This document shows positions 33,875 through 44,118 of a DNA stretch of 64,000 nt, piece after piece. Origin of the DNA: an uncultured Stenotrophomonas sp. (GTDB lineage: Bacteria; Pseudomonadota; Gammaproteobacteria; Xanthomonadales; Xanthomonadaceae). Below the pieces are notes generated by a model, which ran no database searches, had not been told where the DNA came from, and saw nothing but the letters and a program-made list of their open reading frames with translations. The DNA lies in NCBI RefSeq assembly GCF_913778665.1, contig NZ_CAJYVQ010000014.1:61256-125255 (forward strand). The letters run 5' to 3'. The position numbers and the translations under genes are program-made. Every line of letters starts with the position of its first letter. Position 1 is the first letter of the stretch.

Positions 33875-33981
33875 TAAGCACGGTGGTGACGCGGCAGGGG
33901 GTTGATGGGGCAAACTGAGGGGAATCGGTCGCCGCGATGCTGCGACCGCACATACAAAGTCAACGTGCAAGTGAGGGTGCC

Positions 33982-35925
<1,944 letters not shown>

Positions 35926-35935
35926 GGTACGACCC

Positions 35936-35975
35936 GGGGTCGGATCTCTTTCCGCAGGGAAAGGGCTCCGGCCCC
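35936..35975. repeat. Second palindrome family (imperfect copy)
   Basis: GGGGTCGGATCTCTTTCC and GGAAAGGGCTCCGGCCCC enclose GCA. The TTTCC..GGAAA core is kept. It lies between acs and the regulator gene, where it may act as a partial terminator. Confidence 0.8.
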
Positions 35976-36005
35976 ACCTGCTTTCCCCCACGGTTCCCCC
36001 CGACC

Positions 36006-36671
36006 ATGACCACCCTCCTGATTGCCGATGACCACCCGCTGTTCCGCGAAGCCCTGCGCGGCGCCGTGCAGCGGGTCATCCCCGGCGTGCAGCTGTTCGA
36101 GGCCGACAGTGTGGAAGCGCTGTACGCGCTGGCCGACCAGCACAATGACGCTGACCTGGTCCTGATGGATCTCAACATGCCCGGTGCGCAGGGTTTCAAC
36201 GCACTGGTGCACATGCGCTCGCTGCACCCGCACCTGCCGGTGGTGGTGGTCTCCGCGCGCGAAGAGGCGACGGTGATGCGACGCGCGCTCGACCACGGCG
36301 CGCTGGGCTTCATTCCGAAGTCGGCCGACTCGGACACCATAGGCCATGCACTGGGTACCATCCTCGACGGCGAGACCTGGGCACCGCCGGAAGCGCACAA
36401 CGTGCCGCCGACCGAACGCGAGGAACGCGAAGTCGGCCAGCGCCTGCGCGAGCTGACCCCGCAGCAGTTCCGCGTACTGCAGATGCTGGGGGCTGGCCGC
36501 TTGAACAAGCAGATCGCCTACGACCTCAACGTCTCCGAAGCGACAATCAAGGCCCACGTCACCGCCATCCTGCGCAAGCTGGGCGTAACCAACCGCACCC
36601 AGGCCGTGCTGATGGCCGGCAAGCTGGCGATCGACGACGACGCCATCGTGCTGCCGCCGGAAGAAGATTGA
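36006..36671 (+). CDS. crbR: LuxR/NarL-type response regulator (CrbR-like)
   Basis: The product has 221 aa: receiver domain (LLIADDHPLFREALRGAV, phospho-acceptor D55 in LVLMDLNMPG, Lys in FIPKSADS) and a C-terminal LuxR helix-turn-helix (LTPQQFRVLQMLGAGRLNKQIAYDLNVSEATIKAH). The position right behind acs and the kinase type nearby match CrbR, the regulator of acs in the acetate-switch system of Vibrio and Pseudomonas. The assignment rests on context and domain architecture. The gene may be cotranscribed with acs. Kinase crbS lies 1.6 kb further on. Confidence 0.8.
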   Translation: MTTLLIADDHPLFREALRGAVQRVIPGVQLFEADSVEALYALADQHNDADLVLMDLNMPGAQGFNALVHMRSLHPHLPVVVVSAREEATVMRRALDHGALGFIPKSADSDTIGHALGTILDGETWAPPEAHNVPPTEREEREVGQRLRELTPQQFRVLQMLGAGRLNKQIAYDLNVSEATIKAHVTAILRKLGVTNRTQAVLMAGKLAIDDDAIVLPPEED

Positions 36672-36716
36672 CCGTGACGGACTGCGGAGCCGAGCATGGG
36701 CATCTCATGATGCCCT

Positions 36717-36742
36717 TGTAGAGCCGAGCCCCCGCTCGGCTG
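36717..36742. repeat. SMAG-type REP flanking the RAYT remnant, 3' side
   Basis: TGTAGAGCCGAGCCCCCGCTCGGCTG. It is a full SMAG copy with GTAG. A degenerate half copy lies at 36684-36704. Confidence 0.88.
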
Positions 36743-37218
36743 CTCTTCGTCTGAAGGCCACACCAGTCCCGCAGAGGCCACCTGCTCCAGGCGTGGGGAT
36801 ATTCGCCGAGACAGTTGGCCAAGCCAGCACGCACTGGATTGGCCACGATGTACATCGCCTGCGCGCGCAGGCCGTCATCAGTGCGCAACGCATGGTCGTA
36901 GTACCCCAGCTGCCAGATCGGCGCGTTCGCATCAACGCGCGTGGCGATGGATCTTCCACTCCTGGACTTCAGGATCTGCATGCAGCCGGCCAGCGTGCCG
37001 CTACGCAACCCGATCAACCAATGCAGGTGGTCCGGCATGATCACCCAGGCAAGGGAGAAGGTGCGACCAGTCCGCTCGACTATGCGCAGCGCTTCGATCA
37101 GAAGATCGACGTTGGCCTTGTCACTGAACCAGGAACGACGCGCATGCGTCGCCGTGGTGAGCGCATCGACATTGCCGGTATGCGGCCAACGACCATAGCG
37201 GAGTGCGGGACTGGCGAT
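36743..37218 (-). pseudogene. REP-associated tyrosine transposase (RAYT), decayed
   Basis: Reading on the minus strand gives about 150 residues: ASPALRYGRWPHTG.., RSWFSDKANVDLLIEALR, SLAWVIMPDHLHWLIG with the HUH-type HLH motif, then IWQLGYYDHALRTDDGL with the catalytic Tyr region, and a typical RAYT end VANPVRAGLANCLGEYPHAW. There is no usable start: the codon where Met is expected is ATC (37216-37218), and an in-frame TAG (37228-37230) lies just before it. No stop precedes the SMAG at 36717, so the frame runs into it. RAYTs mobilise REP elements in relatives; this copy looks inactive but is flanked by SMAG elements on both sides. Confidence 0.75.
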
Positions 37219-37292
37219 GCGAAGAGGCTATGGAGCGCATGACAGCCTCTCCATCAGTGCAACACTGCAATGCTCGTCAGCCAACACCCTGA

Positions 37293-37322
37293 TGTAGAGC
37301 CGAGCATGGGCTCGGCTCTACA
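37293..37322. repeat. SMAG-type REP flanking the RAYT remnant, 5' side
   Basis: TGTAGAGCCGAGCATGGGCTCGGCTCTACA: a nearly perfect 30-bp palindrome with GTAG at one end and CTAC at the other. It lies just downstream of mntP and could act on its mRNA end. Confidence 0.9.
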
Positions 37323-37332
37323 GGAACAGGTG

Positions 37333-37908
37333 TTACCCCACGCCGTGCAGGTGTTCGTACAGGATCGTCGCACCGATGATCACCAGGATCACGCCACCGA
37401 TGATCTCGGCGCGCTTGCCGACCATGCTGCCCAGCACGCGGCCGAGCATGATGCCGACGGTGACCATGGTCAGCGTGCACAGGCCGATGACCGCGGCCAT
37501 CACGCCGATATGCACGTCCATGAAGGCCAGGCCGATACCCACCGCCATCGCATCGATGCTGGTGGCGAAACCGGTCAACGCCAGCTTCCAGAAGCCGTGG
37601 TGCTGCGAAGGGTCTTCGTCTTCCTCCGCACTGTCCGGGCGCAGGCCGTTGTAGATCATGTGGATGCCCAGCGCGCCGAGCAGGCCGAAGGCAATCCAGT
37701 GGTCGAAGGCTTCGACGTACTGCAGCGCGGCGCGGCCGAGCAGCCAGCCGATGACGGGCGTGATCGCCTCGATGACGCCGAAGATGATGCCGGCACGCAG
37801 TGCATCGCGGAACACCGGCTTGCGCATGGCCGCACCCTTGCCGATCGCCGCAGCGAAGGCATCGGTGGACATGGCAAAGCCGATCAGGAGGATCGAAAGA
37901 GGGGACAT
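37333..37908 (-). CDS. mntP: Putative manganese efflux pump MntP
   Basis: The product has 191 aa and six membrane helices, an inner-membrane exporter that lowers Mn2+. MSTDAFAAAIGKGAAMRKP (helix 1, Asp conserved) and TSIDAMAVGIGLAFMDV (second Asp repeat) are the family signature. GLRPDSAEEDEDPSQHHG is a cytoplasmic acidic/His loop. The start at 37908 gives the family N-terminus; a 30-residue in-frame extension does not. An upstream yybP-ykoY manganese riboswitch fits control by Mn2+. Confidence 0.93.
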   Translation of the reverse strand: MSPLSILLIGFAMSTDAFAAAIGKGAAMRKPVFRDALRAGIIFGVIEAITPVIGWLLGRAALQYVEAFDHWIAFGLLGALGIHMIYNGLRPDSAEEDEDPSQHHGFWKLALTGFATSIDAMAVGIGLAFMDVHIGVMAAVIGLCTLTMVTVGIMLGRVLGSMVGKRAEIIGGVILVIIGATILYEHLHGVG

Positions 37909-37983
37909 GGGCGGATGCTGAGGTCGGGCTAGGACGGACGCACGGCCTGCGCTCGCGCCCAACCTGACGTTGCGCGCGCGGGC

Positions 37984-38095
37984 CGCTGGTCTCGCCAACC
38001 ATCATGGTTGTCCACGCCACGGCGCACTGGCCGAGTATGTTGACGTGGACGATTCCTGCGAAGGAATCCGGCTACTCCCCAAGGGGACGCGAAGC
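37984..38095 (-). promoter_or_regulatory. yybP-ykoY (manganese) riboswitch upstream of mntP
   Basis: Read on the minus strand, the leader has the conserved box CUUGGGGAGUAGCC (near 38070-38085), then ACGUCAACAUACUCGG (near 38030-38046) and finally GGCGAGACCAGCGGCC (near 37983-37998), in the order and spacing of yybP-ykoY riboswitches. Manganese binding to this class activates genes such as mntP. About 75 nt separate it from the ATG. It lies in a 317-bp spacer; the rest holds a SMAG copy and a TATAGC-GATG-GCTATA dyad (38154-38170). Confidence 0.85.
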
Positions 38096-38191
38096 TTAGC
38101 ATCGCGATCCGCGCGTGGCGCATTTCCAGCGAAACGCGCAGGCAGGGCTGGTTTGTATAGCGATGGCTATATCAACGCCGCGCTGCGGGCG

Positions 38192-38219
38192 GGAGCCGAG
38201 CGTTGGCTCGGCTCTACAG
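38192..38219. repeat. SMAG-type REP, inverted copy
   Basis: GGAGCCGAGCGTTGGCTCGGCTCTACA. The CTAC end is at the right. It lies just behind the CrbS-like gene. Confidence 0.85.
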
Positions 38220-38225
38220 TTGCCA

Positions 38226-41200
38226 TCAGGCATCGCTGTTGCCTGCATCGCGCAGCGCGCCCAGGAAGGCGCGCAGTGAAGCCGGCTTGATCGGCTTGGT
38301 CAGCACGCGGTAGCCACGCTCGCGTGCCGTCCGCTTCAGCTCGTCGCGGCCATCGGCGGTCAGCAGCGCGCCCGGCAGCGGGTAGCCGGCCGCTTCACGC
38401 AGTGCCACCAGCGCGTCCAGGCCATCCATCCGGTCGTGCAGGTGGTAATCGACCAGCATCACCTGTGGGCGCTCGGCCACTTTCTCCAACGCCTGATCCA
38501 CCGTCGATGCAGTGATCACCTGCACCTGCCAACGGCCGAGCAGCGCACGCATGCCGTCGAGGATTTCCTCGTCGTTGTCCACGCACAGCACGCGCAGCCC
38601 CGCCAGCGAATCGCTGCGTACCAGTGCGGCCACCGCCTGCACCGGCGTGGCCAGTTCGGTGTAACCCGGCAACGGCGCCACACGCGGCAGGATGATCGAG
38701 AACATCGATCCACTGCCCACCCGGCTGCGCGCATTGAGGCGATGGTCGAGCAGGCGCGAGATGCGCTGGCAGATCGACAAACCCAGCCCCAGGCCCTGCT
38801 CGCCCCAGTCGAACGGCTGCTGGTAGCGATGGAACTCATCGAAGATCTGACGCATGTGGTGCTCGGGAATGCCGGGGCCGGTATCCCACACCTGCAGTTC
38901 CACTTCGTCACCGCGATGGCGTACCGCCAGCACGATGCGCCCCTGCCGTGTGTAGCGCAGCGCGTTGGCCAGGAAGTTCTGCAGCACGCGGCGCAGCAGG
39001 CGGCGATCGCTGCGTACCCACGCCGGACGCGCGAACAGGTCCAGGCGCAGGCCACGGCCCGCGGCGACCGGCGTGTACTGTGCAGCCAGTTCGCGCATCA
39101 GTGCACTGACGTCGAACTCGCCGATCACCGGATGCAGGCCGCCCGCATCCAGCCGCGATACATCCAGCAGGCCATCGAGCAGTTCCTCCGCCGCACGCAA
39201 CGACGCGTCCACGCGCTCGGCCAGGTGCTTCTGCTCGTCGCTCACGTGGTCGCTGTCACGCAATGCCGAGGCAAACAACCGCGCGGCATTCAACGGCTGC
39301 AGCACGTCGTGGCTGATCGCGGCCAGGAAGCGGGTCTTCGACTGCTGTGCGACCTCGGCCTCGTGCGAGCGCTCGGCTACGCGCTGCTCCAGCGTCTCGT
39401 TGGCTTCAAGCAACGCCTTTTCCGCATGCTTGTAGTCGGTGATGTCATTGTAGCTGGTCACGTAGCCGCCACCGGGCAGCGCCTGGCCTCGCATCTCGAT
39501 CACCTTGCCATCGCTGCGCGTGCGTTCGAACACATGCGGCGAGCCGGCACGCATGTAGCCGATGCGACGGTTGATCTGGATTTCGATATCGCCTTCGCCC
39601 AGCTCACCGCGCTCGGCGTTGTAACGGATCAGGTCGGCCACCGGGCGGCCCACGTAGAGCATGCCGTCGGGGTAGCCGAACATGTCCTGGTAGCGGCGGT
39701 TCCAGGCCGTCAGGCGCATGTCAGGATCGACCACGCTGACCCCGGCACTGATGTTCTCCAGCGTGGTCGACAGGATCTCGCGGTTGAAGCGCAGCTCCTG
39801 CCCGGCTTCGTCCAGCACTGCCACCACTTCGCCCAGGTCCATGCCCGAGCCACGCAGCAGGCTGGTCAGCAGCAGGCGTGCGGACGCCGCGCCGATCGAC
39901 GCGGCCAGCAGGCGTTCGGTGAACTGCACCCACGGGCGGTCTGCAGGCGCGGAGGATTGCAGTTCACGGCCCAGCGACTGCGCCTGCTCGAAGAACGAAC
40001 GCCGCGCATGACGTTCGCCGACCACGCGGGAGGCCAGTGCCAGCAGGTCGCCCACATGCACATGACCGGGCCAGCCACCGGCCACCGACGGGCGCTCGGC
40101 ATACGGGTCGAGGAACGGCGCGGCGCGCAGCCGCTCGTCCACACCGGGGCGCCAGCGCGCGGACACCAGCATCATCGTCGCCGCGTTGACCAGCAGCGAC
40201 CAGAACGTGCCGTGGGTCAGCGGATCCCAGCCGGTCATGCCGAACAGCTGCTGCGGACGCAGCCACTCGATGCCGAACGGACCGTGCTGCACCCAGGCGG
40301 CATCAACCCAGCCGGCCATGGTCATCGCCGGCAGCAGCAGTGTGTACAGCCATGTCGCGAAGCCGAGCAGCATGCCCATCTCGACGCCACGGCGGCTGGC
40401 GCCGCGCCAGTACAGGCCACCGATCAGGCCCGGCGCGAACTGCGCCACCGCCGCGAACGCCATCAGCCCATATGACGCCAGCGTGCTGTCGTTGCTGCTG
40501 GTGCGGTAGTAGCTGTAGGCCATCAGCGCCAGCAGCAGGATCGCCAGGCGTCGGATCCACAGGACGCGCGAGGCGACATCGGCCGCTTCCTGGTGGTCGC
40601 CACTGCGGCGCAGCAGCACCGGCATCACCAGATCGTTGCTGACCATGGTCGCCAGTGCGATGGAGGACACGATGACCATGCCGGTGGCGGCCGAGAAACC
40701 GCCCACATAGGCGATCAGTGCCAGCGCGTTGCGGCCTTCGGCCAGCGGCAGCGCCAGCACCATGGAGTCATCGGCAACGCTGCCGCCGGTGCCGAACAGG
40801 GTCACGCCCGCGGTGGCGATCGGCAGCACCATCGCCGAGATCAGCACCAGGTAGCCGCCGAACATCCAGCGCGCGCGGCGTACGTCGCGCACGTCGCCAC
40901 ATTCGACCACCGCCACGTGGAACTGGCGCGGCAGGCAGATGATGGCCAGGAAGCTGAGGAGCGTCTGCGAGATGAAGCCGACCGGCGGCAGGCCGGTGAA
41001 CAGCGTATGCACCGACTCGACCACCGCATCGGTACGGTTGCTCAGCCACAGGTAGGCGAACACGCCCACGGCGAGCATCGCCAGCAGCTTGATCACCGAT
41101 TCGAAGGCGATCGCCAGCATCATCCCGTGGTGGTGCTCGGTGGCATCGACCTGGCGGGTGCCGAACAGCGTGGCGAACAATGCCATCAGCAGCGCCACGT

Positions 41201-41684
41201 ACAGCGCGGGGTCGCTGAAGTACCCGGTCGGGCCGGTGTTGCCGGTGAGAACCTGCAGGCTCATCGCCACGGCTTTGTACTGCAGGGCCAGGTACGGAAT
41301 GATGCCGATCAGCGCGATGATCGCGACCAGCGCGGCCAACCGCCGCGAGCGGCCGAAGCGCGAGGAGATGAAATCGGCGATGGACACCACGTTCTGGCTG
41401 CGCGCGATCAGCGCCAGGCGCTCGATGATGCGCCAGCCGAACAACAGCAGCAGCAACGGACCGATATAGATGGGCAGGTAGCCGATACCGTTGCGCACGG
41501 CGGTACCCACCGCGCCGTAGAAGGTCCACGACGAGCAGTAAACAGCCAGCGCCAGGCTGTAGACCACCGGCCGCAGCCAGGGCCGGTCGGGATACATCGG
41601 CCGACGGTCGCCCCACCACGCCACGCCGAACAGCAGCGCAGCATAGGCAACCGAGACCAGCAGCAGGATCCAACTGGAGACCAC
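38226..41684 (-). CDS. crbS: CrbS-type hybrid histidine kinase with an SSS transporter domain
   Basis: The product has about 1152 aa. An N-terminal Na+/solute-symporter-like (SLC5) domain with 12 or 13 helices (about 6-480) is joined to a linker (STAC-like), a PAS domain (about 636-751, NITDYKHAEK type end), a HisKA domain with the acceptor His in AISHDVLQPLN (H792), an HATPase domain (NALRYT, DTGPGIPEHHM, GLGLGLSICQ), and a C-terminal receiver (LRVLCVDNDEE, LVDYHLHDRMDG, LTKPIK; D1079). This is the architecture of CrbS, which controls acs with CrbR. The start is taken at the GTG 41684, since the membrane helix begins at once; a TTG at 41756 is also in frame. The gene is on the opposite strand to acs and crbR. 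Confidence 0.85.
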   Translation of the reverse strand: MVSSWILLLVSVAYAALLFGVAWWGDRRPMYPDRPWLRPVVYSLALAVYCSSWTFYGAVGTAVRNGIGYLPIYIGPLLLLLFGWRIIERLALIARSQNVVSIADFISSRFGRSRRLAALVAIIALIGIIPYLALQYKAVAMSLQVLTGNTGPTGYFSDPALYVALLMALFATLFGTRQVDATEHHHGMMLAIAFESVIKLLAMLAVGVFAYLWLSNRTDAVVESVHTLFTGLPPVGFISQTLLSFLAIICLPRQFHVAVVECGDVRDVRRARWMFGGYLVLISAMVLPIATAGVTLFGTGGSVADDSMVLALPLAEGRNALALIAYVGGFSAATGMVIVSSIALATMVSNDLVMPVLLRRSGDHQEAADVASRVLWIRRLAILLLALMAYSYYRTSSNDSTLASYGLMAFAAVAQFAPGLIGGLYWRGASRRGVEMGMLLGFATWLYTLLLPAMTMAGWVDAAWVQHGPFGIEWLRPQQLFGMTGWDPLTHGTFWSLLVNAATMMLVSARWRPGVDERLRAAPFLDPYAERPSVAGGWPGHVHVGDLLALASRVVGERHARRSFFEQAQSLGRELQSSAPADRPWVQFTERLLAASIGAASARLLLTSLLRGSGMDLGEVVAVLDEAGQELRFNREILSTTLENISAGVSVVDPDMRLTAWNRRYQDMFGYPDGMLYVGRPVADLIRYNAERGELGEGDIEIQINRRIGYMRAGSPHVFERTRSDGKVIEMRGQALPGGGYVTSYNDITDYKHAEKALLEANETLEQRVAERSHEAEVAQQSKTRFLAAISHDVLQPLNAARLFASALRDSDHVSDEQKHLAERVDASLRAAEELLDGLLDVSRLDAGGLHPVIGEFDVSALMRELAAQYTPVAAGRGLRLDLFARPAWVRSDRRLLRRVLQNFLANALRYTRQGRIVLAVRHRGDEVELQVWDTGPGIPEHHMRQIFDEFHRYQQPFDWGEQGLGLGLSICQRISRLLDHRLNARSRVGSGSMFSIILPRVAPLPGYTELATPVQAVAALVRSDSLAGLRVLCVDNDEEILDGMRALLGRWQVQVITASTVDQALEKVAERPQVMLVDYHLHDRMDGLDALVALREAAGYPLPGALLTADGRDELKRTARERGYRVLTKPIKPASLRAFLGALRDAGNSDA

Positions 41685-41739
41685 GCGTGTGTTTCCGTCG
41701 GAGGAACCCGCAGTGTAGGCCAGGCGTGGCCGGGTGTAC

Positions 41740-41790
41740 GGGCTCCTTGGGGGCAACCACCCCCACCAAGGTGGGGGCCCACAATCATCT
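41740..41790. repeat. Palindromic spacer between crbS and the S46 peptidase gene
   Basis: ACCCCCACC and GGTGGGGGC form a hairpin (41759-41779), and GGGGGCAACCACCCCC overlaps it so that two alternative stems are possible. No T-run follows. The crbS start side is at the left, so this may act on the S46 gene mRNA or in its promoter. Confidence 0.4.
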
Positions 41791-41835
41791 GGCCCTCATC
41801 GAGGCGAGAGCCTGCAATCCGTGCTCGAACCGGCC

Positions 41836-43983
41836 TTATTCCGCCGGTACGCCCATTTCCTTCAGCAGTTCGGGTGCCGGGTAGACCTTGGCCAGCAGCC
41901 AGCGCAGGTAGCGCATGTCCACGTGCACGGCGCGCTTGTAGCGCGGGTCGAACCACCAGCTGGCGCTGACCGATTCCCAGTTGCTGTCGAAGTTCAGGCC
42001 GATCAGTTCGCCCTTGGCGTTGAGCACCGGCGAGCCGGAGTTGCCGCCGGTGGTATCCAGGTTGGTCAGGAAGTTGACCGTCTGGGTCTTCAGCGCCGGG
42101 TCGGCGGTGCTGCCGAAATCGCCCTTGGCGATCGCCGCCAGCAACGGCTTGGGTGCATCGAACGGATAGGCGTTGGTGTTCTTCTCGACGATGCCAGCCA
42201 CTGTGGTCACCGGCGAGTAGGTCACGCCGTCGCGCGGGTGCAGTGCCTCGACCTTGCCGTAGCTGATGCGCAGGGTGCGGTTGGCATCCGGGTACACCGC
42301 GCGGCCCTGCTTGGCACGCCAGGCGAACAGTGCCTGCATGTAGGCCGGGCGCAGGCGCAGCTGCTCGCCTTCGCGGGTCTTGCTCTCGTTCTCGATGCGC
42401 AGCTGCGCGGCCACCAGCGGGCCAGCCACGGCGATCAGCGGATCGGCCGCCAGCGCCTTGCCTTCGCGGGCGGCAGCAAAGCGCGACAGGCGCTGTGCCT
42501 CGTCACCCAGCTGGGTGCCGGCGTAAAGGGTATCCAGTGCCTTGGCCAGCTGCGCCGGGGTACGGCCGAAGGCCGTGTCGAACTCGGCCACGCGCTGCGC
42601 ATCCGGCAGCTGCTGGTAGCGGGTCAGCAGGGTGGTCAGCAGGGCCTTCTCGACTTCCGGCGCGTAGCGGCGTTGGACCTGCTTGAGCACGCCTTCAATC
42701 ATCGCCTGGTCACGCTGCTGGTAGCCGCTCTCGCGCTGCGCGTCCGGCTTGGCCGATTCGATGCGCAGGCGCTCCAGCAGCAGTGCCGAGCGCAGCAGCT
42801 GGCTCTGCATCGCCATCTGATCCAGCAGCAGGTCACGTTCGCCCACCGCCGCGCCCTGCGACAGGTTGGCCAGCAGCGCCTTGATGTCGGCCTGGTACTT
42901 GCGGTCGGTCGCGGCCAGCATGGCCTTCTCGTCGGCGGCACGCTGGGCCTTGGCATCGCTGCGCAGCAGGCCTTCCAGCTCGCCGGCGGCGCGCTTGCGG
43001 TTGTTCTTCAGCGATTGCAGCTGCGAGGCATAGCGGGTACGTGCCTGCGCATCCTTGGCGCTGGCGGCTTCGATGGTATCGATCATCTGCTGGAACACCG
43101 ATACGCGTCGCGGCAGCACGGCATCGATCTGGCCGGCGAACTCGGCCGCGGTGCGGTGGCGGTAGGTGATGCCCGGGTAACCGGCCAGCATCGCGTAGTC
43201 GCCTTCCTTCGGGCCTTCCACCGACATCTGCAGGTGCGCCGGCGCCTGGTAGGGCACGTTGTCCTTGCTGTAGGCAGCCGGCTTGCCGTCCTTGCCGACG
43301 TAGGCGCGCAGCAGGGTGAAGTCACCGGTGTGGCGCGGCCACATGAAGTTGTCGATCTCGTCGCCGTAGTTGCCGATCGCGCGCGGCGGGGCATACACCA
43401 GGCGCACGTCGCTCAGTTCCAGCTGCGCGATACGGTAGAAGTCGGTGCCGTAGTACATGTTGGCCACCGAGCAGCGCACGCTGCCGTCCTTCTCGCACTC
43501 GGCCACGATCTGCTTGCTGGCCGCATCCACCGCATCGAAGTAGGCGCGGCCGGTCTTGCCGCGGGCCTGCGCCAGCACCTGGTCGGTCACCTTGTCGAAG
43601 CCGACGGTGACCAGCACGCGGAAGTCCGGATTGGCCGGGCGCTCATCGGCGCGCCCCTGGGCGATGAAGCCGTTGTCGATCAGGTTGTGCTCGGGCGAGC
43701 TGTTGTACTGGATCACGCCCATCGCCACGTGATGGTTGGTCAGCAGCAGGCCGTCGGCGGACACGAACGAACCGGTGCCACCACCGGCGCGCACCACCGC
43801 GCTCAGTGGCGGCGCGGTGACGTTGGCCAGGTCGGCCGGATTGCCCTTGAAGCCGGCAGCCTGCAGCGGCTTGGCCAACTCCGGCAGCTGGGTCGGCATC
43901 CACATGCCTTCATCGGCATGTGCGCCGGCGGCGAGGGTCAGGCCCAGGGCCAGGGCGGTGGGAAGGGCTTTGCGTGGTGACAT
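41836..43983 (-). CDS. S46-family dipeptidyl-peptidase (DPP7/DPP11 type)
   Basis: The product has 715 aa with a signal peptide (PTALALGLTLAAGAHA). It is a chymotrypsin-fold serine peptidase that cuts dipeptides from the N-terminus in the periplasm. The triad is visible: LLTNHHVAMG (His), IGNYGDEIDNFMWPRHTGD (Asp), and TTGGNSGSPVLN (Ser). The loop that sets specificity reads GLNFDSNWE, with Ser where DPP7 has Gly and DPP11 has Arg, so the class cannot be stated. The start at 43983 gives the signal peptide. It stands alone. Confidence 0.9.
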   Translation of the reverse strand: MSPRKALPTALALGLTLAAGAHADEGMWMPTQLPELAKPLQAAGFKGNPADLANVTAPPLSAVVRAGGGTGSFVSADGLLLTNHHVAMGVIQYNSSPEHNLIDNGFIAQGRADERPANPDFRVLVTVGFDKVTDQVLAQARGKTGRAYFDAVDAASKQIVAECEKDGSVRCSVANMYYGTDFYRIAQLELSDVRLVYAPPRAIGNYGDEIDNFMWPRHTGDFTLLRAYVGKDGKPAAYSKDNVPYQAPAHLQMSVEGPKEGDYAMLAGYPGITYRHRTAAEFAGQIDAVLPRRVSVFQQMIDTIEAASAKDAQARTRYASQLQSLKNNRKRAAGELEGLLRSDAKAQRAADEKAMLAATDRKYQADIKALLANLSQGAAVGERDLLLDQMAMQSQLLRSALLLERLRIESAKPDAQRESGYQQRDQAMIEGVLKQVQRRYAPEVEKALLTTLLTRYQQLPDAQRVAEFDTAFGRTPAQLAKALDTLYAGTQLGDEAQRLSRFAAAREGKALAADPLIAVAGPLVAAQLRIENESKTREGEQLRLRPAYMQALFAWRAKQGRAVYPDANRTLRISYGKVEALHPRDGVTYSPVTTVAGIVEKNTNAYPFDAPKPLLAAIAKGDFGSTADPALKTQTVNFLTNLDTTGGNSGSPVLNAKGELIGLNFDSNWESVSASWWFDPRYKRAVHVDMRYLRWLLAKVYPAPELLKEMGVPAE

Positions 43984-44118
43984 GAGGCAATCCGGTACGA
44001 CAGAACAGCCCGGGACCATAGCCGCTGGGGCCCGGCGGGGCAACGGCCGATGGTTGGGGGTGGGGATTGCACCCGCCGGGCGTGGCCCGGCGTGGCCCCG
44101 TCCACGCATGGCGTGGCG

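Noticed and set aside
36559..36716. Minus-strand reading frame continuing from the RAYT remnant into the crbR gene
   Set aside because: This is only read-through of a frame that lost its stop; the added residues are Arg/Pro-rich antisense of crbR.
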